In this document: positions 47,889 through 58,833 of the stretch, one piece after another
Layout of the letters: every line of letters starts with the position of its first letter
Position numbering within the stretch: the first letter of the stretch is position 1
Origin: Cannabis sativa
Lineage: Eukaryota > Streptophyta > Magnoliopsida > Rosales > Cannabaceae
Direction: 5' to 3'
Assembly: GCF_029168945.1 (NCBI RefSeq)
Contig: NC_083605.1
Coordinates: forward strand, 21,031,280 to 21,095,279
Length of the DNA: 64,000 nucleotides
Translations under genes and position numbers: made by a program
The notes under the pieces: generated by a model
What the model saw: the letters and a program-made list of their open reading frames with translations, nothing else
What the model was told of the DNA's origin: nothing
Databases searched by the model: none

Positions 47889-50248
47889 TGTAAAGATCGC
47901 TTAGTTTAATTTAGAAATAAGCAATTAATTATGATTGATTATGAAAATTATTTATAGATATTTAAATAATTATTTATACTGTTATTATTGAATTCTGAAA
48001 TTCATTTTATGTCATATAGTGATATTCATAAGTTTGCTTTTCCGGTGCCCGATAACATGTAACTCGGTGTTTGGCTCAGTAAAATCACAGCTTAGTATGT
48101 TAGTATTGTGGGACGAATATTTAGACATTGGGAATGTCGGGAATGGTCGGGAATTTAGAATTTCCCAAAATACCCCTTTAGTGCCCTTTATGTTATTTTT
48201 GGGTGGAGGGGCAAAATGGTCATTTTTCCCCATTTATGTTTTGTCCTTTAGTGGACTTAGTAATTGAAATTTGATGTTATTGTGTTTATTTAGGCTGAAG
48301 TAAAGGTTTATCATATGCATGTTTTTCTCATTTTAATGAAGTTAGAAAATTAGAAAATTTAAGAGAAATTCAAGAGCTCTTTTCCTCTCTCTCTCTCTCT
48401 GGTGGGTGTGGCTGCTAGGGATGGGATTTCTCTAGATTTTTCAAGCTTTTCCATCCAATCTAGTGTTGTTCAAGGTGCTTGGTAAGATTCTTGTAGTTTC
48501 TCTTTTAGTTTCTTGGTTTTTAAGAAAACTGAGGAATGCATGCTTGATGATTTGTGGCTGTGGTTATTATTTATGGTTGCTTTTGATTTCTGAGGTTTAA
48601 TTATGATGTTTTTTTTTTTTGATTCAAGCATGAATGTGTTGGTGATTAGTTGGTTTTATCAAGATATGAAATTTTAGCTCAAAACTATGCTTTTCAAAGT
48701 GAATTAATAGAATCTGCTGCTGCATTGGTTGTTGATGCTTGCTATTGTTTTCTGAAGTTATTATATGCATGTTTAAGTAGGTTTGAACTGATTTGGATGC
48801 ATGTTAGTTAGATTTAACAGAGTTTGAGTTTTGAACTCAAAGCTTGGAGCTTTAATGGCATTTTTAGTATCTGTGTGTTCTGGTTTGTTTTGATGCTTTG
48901 GTTTTGTTCTTTGGGGTATTTAGAACAGGTCTGGAAGGTTTGGGGTGAATTAGGTTTGATTTGAAAGAGTTATGAATTTTTTTAAAGTTTCCTGCGAGGA
49001 ACCGGAATTCCTGTTGTGCAACCGAAATTCTGGATGGGGGTTCAGGAAATCCCAGAACCAAAATTCCGGTTGCAAAACCAGTCTGCCGGTTGGGAGATTT
49101 TTAGGAACCCTAGTTTTTCTAGTTTTTATGTTATTTAGGGTATTGCCATGCTTTTTATCGATAGGGAAACTTTTAGTTTCTAGTTTAAGTCCCCGGGAAG
49201 TGATTTAGCGTATCACTTAATAGTGTTGTGATTGTTATGGTTTAGGAGCCTATAAACCGCCGTGCAGTTCGTTCCACTCAGGTTGACCGGCACACCTGAA
49301 TTCGGAATCGAGGTAAGATTAGTATAACAGTATGCATATGTTTTACATGTTTAGCGTGCATGTAAGAAGCCTGTTAGATAATTACATTAGATATGTATGT
49401 TGGCTTCGAACCATCCGACTGTGTCACATCGGTACAGGCTAGAGTATGACTAGCAGCTGGAGTATGACCAATGTACCGAGTATAGGCTGACACTGTATCA
49501 CATCGGTATAGGCTAGAGTATGACTAGCAGCTGGAGTATGACCAGTGTACCGAGTATAAGCTGTTACTAGGGTTGGTGGTTCTGTACTATTTGACCGTAT
49601 CACATCGGCACAGGCTAGAGTATGACTAGCAGCTGGAGTATGACCAGTGTGCCGAGTATAGGCTGATACTGTAACACATCGGTATAGGCTAGAGTATGAC
49701 TAGCAGCTGGAGTATGACCAGTGTACCGAGTATAGGTTGTTACTTATCAATAGTACCGTCTTATGAACGTTCGGGACTCAGTATCGTGTGGGACACGGCA
49801 GTTAGGGTTATGGTCAGGGGTATGGGCGTCTGATCATAACCCGGGATTTATATATGATTATTATTATGTTTTTCTTACTGAGTCTGTTGACTTACAGTGC
49901 TATGTTCATGTGTAGGTAAGGGCAAGCCCAAGGCTGAGGAACCGTGAGGACGAGCCGGTGAAGATTGTACATGTCGGGGCGGTTAGGCATGGAGCGTACG
50001 ATCCTTGGGACAACAGTGCTTATGTAATTAGTCGCTAGGCGATAAGTATTTTGTATTAGTCAGTAAACTTTTGTAAAGTATTTTGTAATCGGGATCCCGA
50101 GTATTTTTGTATAACATATTTTATAAGTTTAATTAAAAAGCAAAAATTTTTAATTAATCACGATTTCCATAAACCTCTTTGATTAGCAATGAGCTGCACA
50201 TTATGTTTAAAAATTACGTAATACGCCTATGCTAGTTAGGGTGTTACA
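47889..50248 (+). repeat. Gypsy LTR 2, complete (2,360 bp)
   Basis: TGTAAAGATCGC to AGGGTGTTACA. It holds (CT)8 at 48385-48400, the four hairpin modules (49430-49728), CTTACTGAGTCTGTTGACTT (49874 on), and a GGGATCCCG box near 50091. Confidence 0.9.
49430..49728 (+). repeat. Four copies of the two-hairpin module in LTR 2
   Basis: 49430-49478, 49504-49552, 49606-49654 and 49680-49728. In the third unit the outer stem is CGGCAC/GTGCCG instead of CGGTAC/GTACCG, a compensating double change. Confidence 0.8.
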
Positions 50249-50322
50249 ACACTTGATCTGGATATTAAGGTGTTGAGATCATTTGAAATGAACTTATAGC
50301 TTTATATAAGTGAAAGTGGGAG

Positions 50323-51893
50323 TGTTTTGGGTTTTGTGCTTTAAATAAAACCCATTTCAATATAATCAGATTTACTAATTATTAAAAGATCAGAAATCAT
50401 TTTATGTTGCATGGTTCACATGATTTATTTCATGATTATGTTTAATGTATAAATTCTATTAAGTCCAGAATATATATTTATTCATAATTATAGTGTTGTC
50501 AACATAGTGGAATATAATCATGATTATATGTTCAAAAGTTTAAGTCCCATGATTTGTCTTTAAATTAGATTTAGACTGACATGATAATCAGCGATATGGC
50601 ATACTTACACCTTGGATAAGTGTTATGTCCGTTTTAGGGCATTGGCAAAGTATATCAGTATCGGATGTATGGAGTATACATTGGAAGGAACCGATATTGA
50701 TCTTGGATAAGATATCATGAACTTATTGTTATATTTTTCTAAGTCAATATCAATGGTTGATCTTAGGTCTATAGATCTTAATTCTAATATGGTTAGGTTT
50801 TGCTCAACTATATTATTTATGTTCTTAGAGTTTTTCGTTAAAGTCTATTCGGATGATCACTGACATCTTGGGAACATGATAGCTCAATTGAGTGGGGGTG
50901 CTAATCATATATACGGAATCTATAACTTCTATAAGTATTTAAAAGTCAAACGATAATTTCCTTTGAGCTTGACTTAATAGAGATAAATGATTGAGGTCTC
51001 ATTTCAGTAACTATATTAGTTTACTAAAATATCTTTTTAGGTACCTAATTGTTTCAAGGATTAAATACATTGAAGTGTAGAACGGTAAATTTATCCCTAT
51101 TCGATGTAGATCATCTATAGAGGATGTTTGACTATTAAGATTGTAACAATAGATATTCATAACGTATTTATATCTTGGTACATATAGAGTGTTCTATATA
51201 ATTGAGAGTGAAATTCTTAATCTATAGTGGCGCACAAAGGAATTAATAAGTTAGGGAATTTACTTAGTGAATTTTAGATCTACTTTTTGGAAGCTCGGTT
51301 ACATAGGCCAATGGTCCCATTACTAATTTAGATGATACCACTTGCATACTCAATTAATTGGTTTTAATTAATCAATTATAATTCTAAAATTTAACTGTCT
51401 TGTTTATGAATTTTCACTAAGCAAGGGCTTAATTGTGAAGAAAAGAGATTTTGGGGTTAATTTATTAATTAAGAGACTTTATATGGTCTAATTAATAAAT
51501 AATATAAATGGCAATTGTATTTGATAATTAATTATAATTATTAAATAAACAGTTTTGACATTTATAGGATTGAAATTGGAAAATATGGTATTATTGAAAG
51601 AAGAATAAGTGCTTGAAATAAAGTGGCAAAATTGTAACTAGAAAGTGGTCCTTTAGTGGCCGACCTTAGTGTGTGACTTTTGCCTATATTTTATTCTGTT
51701 TTAATCCATATAATTCAAACTAAACCCTAGTTGAAATACTATAAAAGGAACATGATGCTCTCATCTCATCCAACTAAACAACTATTTACTTCAACCAAAC
51801 TAAACTTAGTTTTCATTCTCTTACAACTAGTAGACGAGAGACACCTTCGACAGTGATTTTGAGCCTCCTTCATTATTCTTCATCAATCGACCT
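50323..51893 (+). repeat. Copia F right LTR, 3' truncated
   Basis: Starts TGTTTTGGGTTTTGTGC right after AAAGTGGGAG, follows the family LTR with many substitutions, and stops at CATCAATCGACC. Confidence 0.8.
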
Positions 51894-51954
51894 AAGGGTA
51901 ATAATTGGAGCCATTAGTGTTTGCCTGAAAAATTTGTAAAGGGGAGCTCCATGG

Positions 51955-52310
51955 TGCCTGCGCCGCACCTACGCGCCTAGCCCACGCCCAGCCTGCCCCG
52001 CGCACCTACCTCACGCACCCAGCTTTCCCCACGCGCCAGCCCGCGTGCCTTCCACACTTGCCCACCCTCGCCTCGCGTGCCCAACTTCCCCCTCGCGCCT
52101 GCCCCGCGCGCCCAGCTTGCCCCGCACGCCTACTACGCGTGCCCAGCCTACCCTGCACACCAGCCCTTGCGCATAGTCTGCACCAATCGTGCCCCACGCA
52201 CCAGCCCGCACGCCTAGCCTGACCTTGCAGGCCCGGCCTGCCGCGCACCCCTGCCTCGCGTGCCCAGTCTACCCACGAGCACCTAGCCTGTCTCACGCGC
52301 TCAACCTAAC
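51955..52310. repeat. GC-rich degenerate minisatellite
   Basis: About 350 bp, very rich in C and G on the plus strand, in units of roughly 30 bp around GCGCGCCCAGCYTGCCCC. Neighbouring DNA is AT-rich. Long minus-strand frames here (Arg/Gly/Ala-rich) are by-products of composition. It lies exactly between the broken end of Copia F and a Gypsy LTR. Confidence 0.8.
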
Positions 52311-54619
52311 TATAATAACCTAAGATTATGAAATGTATTAGCAAAACCCTAACTAGTTATTTGAGTATTATTGTGGAATTATATTATTATATAATTTAAT
52401 ATATGTGTTGTAAGATTTATGAAATGTTAAGACCCCGTTGATGAGTCAGGGGCAATTTTGTAATTTTGACCCGAGAAGGGTAAAATAATGATATTAATTT
52501 ATTTACGTGCTTATGGAACTATATTATTATACAGTATGCATGTGTTGTTCTTTTTTAGGTGTATTCTGACAAGTTGGCGCGGTATAGTCACAATCGGATA
52601 TTTTAGGCCGAACCGTGTTAGGGCCCGAAATACAATTTTGAAGTGAATTATTGGCATTTTATTTTTATATGAGAAATCTGAAAATTATTTGAGTATGTGT
52701 TATGTGTGGAATGACTTAAATGCCCTTGTATGTTTGAGTATGTGAGAAATGGCCCAAGGGACAATTTGGTAAATGTGTATTTTTGGATTTATTTTAAACA
52801 AAAGGCATTATTTCAAAAAAAAAAAATGAAAGTTATTTTTGGTTTCTAGCACCTCCAACCAGACCCCTCCCTCTCCCTCCAACCCTATCTCAAGTTTTGT
52901 GATTTGGTGAGAAATTGCTTGAAGTTAAGCTTGGATTTTGGTGTGCTTGTGCTTGATTCTTGCTTGAGGCTTGAGGTAGTTTATCAACTTTGAAACTTTG
53001 ATATTTGTAGCTGAAATCTATGTAGAATTTTATGTTTTGAGTCTTGAAATGCATGTGGTTGATAATTGAGTTGTTCTAGTTGTTGTGAGCATGATTTGTG
53101 TTGGAGCTTTTTGGGTTTTGTTTTAGATTGAGATTAGAGAGAATTTTAGGAATTTTAGTAATGTTTATATTCTGTTTATTGGCTCTGAAATTAATTGTCT
53201 AATACATGAGTTCTTGACTTGATCATGTGAATATTTGAAGGTGGATTGGTTAGAATTTAGCTCAATGATGGAGCTTATTCTTTATGTTGTTTAATATGAG
53301 TTTTGAGAGTTTTATTGTTGGATTTGATGCATGAAATCTGTATTTTAACTCTCTAATATTTATTGGCAACTCTACTTTGTGATTATAGAGTTTGATTAAG
53401 TTTTGGGTTGGTGTTGGTGTGTATAAACATTGAGGTTTGTTGCTGGTTTTTGGGATTTTCTAGGTTTGGAACCCAGGGGCCGCAGCCCAGCTTATGGGCA
53501 CCGTGACCCGCCTCTGTGTGGGAGCTTAGGATTTGGTTCCAGGCGCCCGACCCCATGTGGGGAGCATCGCGGCCCGCCCTCTTGTTTCTGGGAAGATTCG
53601 AATGCCAACTTCAAATACTCATAACTTTGTGAGGCAATCTCCGATTTGGGAGTTCTATATACCGTTGGAAAGCTCGTTTCGAGCTCTATGGGAATATCTG
53701 TTGTTTTATGCCAAGTATGTATTTTATAAATGTGGATTTAGGGATTAATAGTATATGTCTGAATCCTAAAATTTGTGACTAGGATTAGCGGCACTTAGTC
53801 AGGAGCACCCGGGGATTTGGAATCTCTGCTATTGCAGGACATCAGGTAAGACAGTAGTTAGCACATAGAATATGCACAGTGGCGCTTGTATTGGAAATGA
53901 TATGTATAAGCAATTGGTAACCGGGATTAGGGTTATTACCCTAGTGATATATGATGTGTATATCTATGCCATGTTAATTATATGAGTATGTTAAAATTTA
54001 GGGTTATGTTTTCAAGGCATAACCAGGTTGGACTCGGTAACTAGAACTGAGATGAACCATTCTAAGGCCTTAATGTATTTAGACGTGTGAGCGTAACACG
54101 TGTGTCTATGCCCCATAGACATAAATAGGCGTGTGAGTGTAACACGCAGGTCTGTGTCATACAGACAAATATGAAATGGCATTATTATTATGTGATGAGT
54201 ATATTATAATTATTGATATATTGTATTGTCTTGCTGAGCTTGGCTCACGGGTGCTCTACTGTGCAGGAAGGGTAAATCTGTCTCTGATCAGCCATGAGCG
54301 CAGGAGCATGACGGTGTATGTACATGTTCGGACCACAATACACCAAGCAGGTTCGGGTCTACCAACGATGATTTTTGTAACTCTATTTTGCTGCTTAGGT
54401 CGACTATTGGAAACAGACTTGTAGTATTTTGTAAATCGTTTTTTTTATCCCAAGACATGTAACTTTTGTTTGTTGTAAAGTTAAAATTATTACAAGTTTA
54501 TTTTCATTCTGTTTGCATTTAAAGTTAAATTTTTGCACTGATTTTATTAGTAATCCCGTCTAGGGGATTAGGGTTTCTTAATTATCTTGGGTAACGTGCC
54601 TAGTAGTTAGGACGTTACA
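52311..54619 (+). repeat. Gypsy LTR (2.3 kb)
   Basis: TATAATAACC (first G probably mutated to A) to AGGACGTTACA, followed by TTGGGTATCAGAGC. It contains paired hairpins at 54083-54166 and CTTGCTGAGCTTGGCTCACGG (54230-54250), a box shared with the LTR at 10143. Confidence 0.7.
54083..54166 (+). repeat. Two paired-hairpin modules in Gypsy LTR
   Basis: Module 1: ACGTGT/ACACGT with loop GAGCGTA (54083-54101), then TGTCTATG/CATAGACA (54103-54121). Module 2: GCGTGT/ACACGC with loop GAGTGTA (54129-54147), then GTCTGT/ACAGAC (54150-54166). Confidence 0.75.
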
Positions 54620-54621
54620 AT

Positions 54622-54634
54622 TGGGTATCAGAGC
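54622..54634 (+). promoter_or_regulatory. Primer-binding site (initiator tRNA-Met type)
   Basis: TGGGTATCAGAGC, two bases after the LTR end. It equals TGGTATCAGAGC with one extra G. Confidence 0.75.
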
Positions 54635-54956
54635 GCGCCAAGGTTTTTAAACTTCCTGTAGACCGGCCGAGCATGTACATTCATCACCAGAGACAAGCTC
54701 GACTCATGGTGCAGTAAGTGTTGAGAGTAAATTCTTTACTACTTATGTGATCATATGTTTACCGCTTTCCACTTTAGGTAGTATGTAAGCATCTAGAGTA
54801 TTTATGTGATATGTGATGTCATGCTTAAAATGCTATATGTTAAATGTTTATTTATATGGAGTAAATAGTTGAGTTAGGATTTAAGGCAATAAGTGCATAA
54901 GTGTGGTATTGGTGCTTAACTTGCTGAGGTTGTTGATTACAGGGGTACTTGTAAAA

Positions 54957-56124
54957 ATGGACCCTCTGCAATCATCTAGACCACAGGGCGAGCAAGTAGA
55001 GCCTGAGGTTGAACAAACCAATCCACTGGCACCGCATGCACCTCCGTAGAATCCGGGGGATAATGCGGGCGTTGGCAATGCTAATCCTTCTGCTAAGTGG
55101 CAGCAGATGTTTCAAGAAATGCGGGGTATTATACTTCGTCAAGAAGAAGAGTTGCGTCGGTTAAGGCAACCGACACCGGCTGCCCCTATTGAGCAAGTGT
55201 TACCACCAGCACATGTCAGTAGTGGGTAACCAGGGGTTCATAATGTCGCATAGAGATTCCGTGTTTGAACGGTTTGTGAAGCTGCAACCTCCGACTTTCT
55301 TAGGAGGTACTGATATAATTAAATCTGAGCAGTGGATGAGTAAAATCACCCGTATCCTTGACAATATGAGAGTTTAGGAACAGAGAGAGCGAATTGTGCA
55401 GCTTTTACGTTGCAAGATCATGCCCTCGTTTGGTGGGATATTGTGTGACAGACTCGCGACGTTAGTGTAATGACCTGGGAAGAGTCAAGAGTCTGTTTGA
55501 AGAGAAATTCTATAACATCGTTGTGAGGACTTCACACATGGAGGATTTTTTGAAACTAACTCAGGGGAAAATGTTTGTGGCTGAATACACTCTGGAGTTT
55601 GATCGGCTGTCCAAGTTTGTTGGTGATTCGGTGCCTACAAATTTCACCATGAAACAAAAATATGCGAGAGGATTGAATACCACAATCAGTCGGGACTTGA
55701 AAACTACCACTACACATGACACTTTGTACAAGAAAATGGTACAGCTAGCCTTGATTGCTGAGGAGGCTGAGCAACATGTAATAAAAGAGTAGACTTCAAA
55801 GGATGTCGTCACGGCATCGAACCTTCCTGCTAGTGGTAATATCAGTAAGGGGACTAATAGTGGTAACCCCGATCACAAACAGAAGGCTGAAGCTTCCGGA
55901 ACCTTAGGGAGTAATAGAAAGTTTTAGGGGAACAAAGGTGGCCCTTAGGGCCATGGATCTTCATTCTGATCTTACCCTGAGTGTCCTAAATGCAAGAAAC
56001 ACCACCAGGGTGAATGTCGGGCCAAGGCATGTTTTCAGTGTGGCATGGTGGGCTACTTCTTCAGAGATTGTCCTCAAGCCAAGAAAGAGGAACCTAAGAA
56101 GAATACTACCCAGAACCCGGGATG
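54957..56124 (+). pseudogene. Gypsy gag, decayed mostly by C-to-T changes
   Basis: ATG at 54957 (MDPLQSSRPQGEQVEPE). The retrotransposon gag domain runs from FERFVKLQPPTFLGG (about 55264) through QWMSKITRILDNM and, after a damaged stretch at 55400-55500, FLKLTQGKMFVAEYTLEF (about 55540) to LIAEEAEQH (about 55780). A CCHC knuckle near 56031-56072 reads CFQCGMVGYFFRDC, so the His is now Tyr. Stops at TAG, TAA, TAG, TAG, TAG, TAG, TAG and TGA interrupt the frame. Gag would form the particle; this copy cannot. Confidence 0.82.
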
Positions 56125-56149
56125 ACTTTTTACCATAGCTTAGGCTGAC

Positions 56150-56337
56150 GGTGATGCTAGTCCGTTAGTGGTGACAGGTCAATTGTCTATAAATGGTTGT
56201 TCTTATACTTTATTATTTGACTCGGGAGCTACTCACTATTATGTGTCGAGTAAAGTAATTGAAAGTTTCCATAAACCATGTGATATTTATGCTTCGGGGT
56301 TTGGTACCCTGCTACCTTCGAGAGGCCTTATTGTATC
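56150..56337 (+). pseudogene. Gypsy aspartic protease fragment
   Basis: VTGQLSINGCSYTLLFDSGATHYYVS carries the DSG active site of retroviral-type proteases (FDSGATH at about 56215-56235). It continues to GTLLPSRGLIVS and ends at the OTA-like insertion at 56338. Confidence 0.8.
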
Positions 56338-57161
56338 TGTTACGAAAATTATGTTTATACGCAAGTGTACGCAATCAAGTAGTATCTCACGCAAGTGAGG
56401 TCGAACCACAGGGAATTGGATTAAGTACTACTAAACTATACTTATGATTCTATTCGGTAAAATAATAAGATTGCAATTTGAACGTAAATAACTCAGAAAT
56501 TAAAGAGAAAATAAACGAAGATTAATCAAGATGAGAGATTAGGGAGGTGAATCCTGTTGATAAGCTACCTATGTTAATACCTAATTGCTATCCTTATCTA
56601 AATGTGAATGACAGATTATAAATTAACCTAACTCTTTTCAGATCTTTTAGGTTCTAAATAATATGTTCTCTAATTAACTTCTTAACTAAATCAACACAAA
56701 ATCAGCATTAAGCAATAATCTATTAGTCACTGAGGCTATGTAAATACTTTCGTTTTACATCAGAACCTAGACTATCCAAATTTTAGCATTCTCAATTCTC
56801 ACTTTTCAGATTTCCGAATTGAGATCATTAAACATGTAAAAGGTGATCAAGCTTGCACATGGAATTAAACACAAATAAAGATAGTATTCACACATAAGAT
56901 GAAGGAATGGCAATTATTTATTAACTAGGCATAAACTTAAACAACAATCATCATCCTCCCTTATTGGGAAATTTAGTTCATAATAACTCTAAAAACATCC
57001 ATGTTTAATTCAATTTTAAAAACAAACATAAAGAAGAATTAAAAAGGGTAAAAGAAAGAACTAGAAGGTGATATCGCTCCGGGTCTTCAAGATAGCTTCC
57101 TCTCCACTTGCCTCCACTATTAGGTCTGTTTTTGCTTACTTCTGACCTTCAATGTCGTATT

Positions 57162-57170
57162 CCTTATATA
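57162..57170 (-). promoter_or_regulatory. TATA box, minus strand, in putative LTR
   Basis: TATATAAGG on the minus strand. Upstream on that strand (57240-57342) lie three exact GTCGCGAC palindromes and one variant. Confidence 0.5.
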
Positions 57171-57239
57171 GGGATGAGTGGTGTGCCTCCAATTGAGAGA
57201 AAAATCAAAATTAGGTCAAATCTGCAATTTCCGTACCTA

Positions 57240-57342
57240 GTCGCGACTAGCATTTAAGCTGGTCGCGATTACAGGCAAACCTCGAAAATCGAAGGTTCTG
57301 CCAAACCTCGAAGTCGCGACCTGGCTCAATGGAAGTCGCGAC
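57240..57342. repeat. GTCGCGAC palindrome cluster 1
   Basis: Exact copies at 57240-57247, 57313-57320 and 57335-57342, plus GTCGCGAT at 57262-57269. Confidence 0.85.
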
Positions 57343-58833
57343 TACTGTAGCTTCTAGAGACGAACTTTCCAATTTTTTTCCAATTTATCCCAGTTTTTCG
57401 CCATTTGACTGAATTTGAACTTTAACACTCCGGGAACCTGAAATAATGAAAATCAAGCGTAAAACTGCTCCAAAAGACACCAATAGACGAGATAATGCTA
57501 ACTTTGAAGACCCGAGACATAGGCTAATTATAACCTAACAAAATCCCCCAAACTAGATTCTTACTCGCCCCCGAGTAAGATAAAAAAAAAAAAACTAACT
57601 ACGCTATTAGATAATTACTATGCTGCTGACTCATGCTCTGTTCTCTACTTGCATAAACTAGAATTTTGATCCTACAAACTCTAACAATTAACTCGGATGC
57701 TCCATAAATAACACTATGTACAACTGCAACAATCTACTCAAATGTGAAACATTGTTATAGAAGTTTTACTCTTTCCATTAATTCCACAATCCGATAACTC
57801 ATAAGCTTGCATGCTTACCTTTGTCCACTAATGTTAACAGTGTTCTTAGGAATCATTAGGTCTTTTCAAGGCTTAGGTAGTATGGCTCAGATATTCAGGG
57901 ATAGGCAAAAGACAATTTTGGCTCAAGATATCATAAGCACACAAACAGAACCCACAAGCTTCTTACTTTTCTTTTTCAATACCCCATAGTGTTCCCACAT
58001 TTACCAAGATTGAGAGAAGATATATTTATTATTTTCCAACATCACTGAAATCATATACTTTACTTTTTTTTTTTTTTTTGAACACATATTTTTACTTTTT
58101 TTTTTTTCATAGTATTTTTTTTTTCATATTTTTTTTCAGTGACATTGAATTACACAATTTTTTCCTTCTCAATCATACAAATTTTTCTCCCTCTCACTAT
58201 TTCCTCACACTAAATGTTTCTCCTCCCCCAAACTAATCATGTAGCTTATGATATCATGGATAATCATGGTGAAAACAAAAATTAATAGTGTGGTTGCAAA
58301 ATTTCAAATCAGTGGGTGAAAAACACAACAGGTTAAGGCTCAAAAGGGTAACTAGGGATACACATTATTACGGTAGGCTTGAAAGGCTCAAACTATCCAA
58401 CAAATGCCTAAGTCATATTCCAATTGAACACTGTCAAGGATTTCGCCTCAAAAGAATAAACATGCAAGTTCTAAGCTATCCTATTAATCTTACCACAAAC
58501 CATAGTAGAACAGTTATAACAATTTTCGCAGATTGAGTAATTACAATTAAACACAGGTTTCTAAGCATCCAAACTAATCCAAAGAGTTAGCAGAATCAAG
58601 CACACAGTTATTTTGCAATTTCAGATCACATCACACTAATCAGCAGTATACAACTATCATCAAGCTTATTGCCATTCCTTAACTAAAGCAAAAAAAACTA
58701 AAAACAGAAAATTAAAATGCAGAAATTAAAGTGCAAAATTTAAAATTTTTAAGTCTCTCCCCCCAAACTAAATATTACATTGTCCCCAATGTATACAGTA
58801 AATTCAGGGAGAAGAAACTTACCTGAGACCCTT

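Larger units (their letters stand above)
44457..50248 (+). mobile_element. Chromodomain Gypsy (Tekay-like), internally deleted, ACACT target repeat
   Basis: Two LTRs, TGTAAAGA at 44457 and 47889, the second ending GTGTTACA at 50248. They are flanked by perfect ACACT (44452-44456, 50249-50253) inside Copia F. Between them only the integrase end of pol remains. A deletion fused LTR 1 (at 46361) to the start of the integrase, removing the end of LTR 1, primer-binding site, gag, protease, RT and RNase H. The purine run AAGGGGGGG at 47876-47884 is the polypurine tract. Confidence 0.9.
39998..51893 (+). mobile_element. Copia long-LTR element, copy F, rearranged and interrupted by a Gypsy
   Basis: A plus-strand copy. 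Left LTR 39998-41850, a tandem second copy of most of the LTR (41851-43416), a third short piece (43417-43527), then a pol 3' end (43528-44456, 50254-50322) and right LTR 50323-51893, cut short. A 5.8-kb Gypsy lies at 44457-50248. The left end reads ATTGGGTTTTG where TGTTGGGTTTT is expected, so the terminal bases are mutated. The right LTR ends at CATCAATCGACC and runs into unrelated sequence. Confidence 0.8.
52311..56337 (+). mobile_element. Gypsy element (Tekay-like), 5' part: LTR, gag, protease
   Basis: LTR 52311-54619, primer-binding site, gag and protease remain. The element is cut at 56338 by an OTA-like insertion. Its RT, integrase and 3' LTR are not in the window. Confidence 0.8.
56338..58750 (-). 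repeat. Putative 3' LTR of the OTA-like element
   Basis: The end at 56338 (CA on the minus strand) is supported by the broken protease frame; the other end is a guess from the polypurine-like tract. It holds a minus-strand TATA box (57162-57170), a cluster of GTCGCGAC upstream of it, and long T runs (58060-58140). Short frames inside are not genes. Confidence 0.4.

Noticed and set aside
52006..52296. 96-codon minus-strand frame rich in Arg, Gly and Ala
   Set aside because: A by-product of the GC-rich minisatellite; no domain, no start context, and another frame is equally open.
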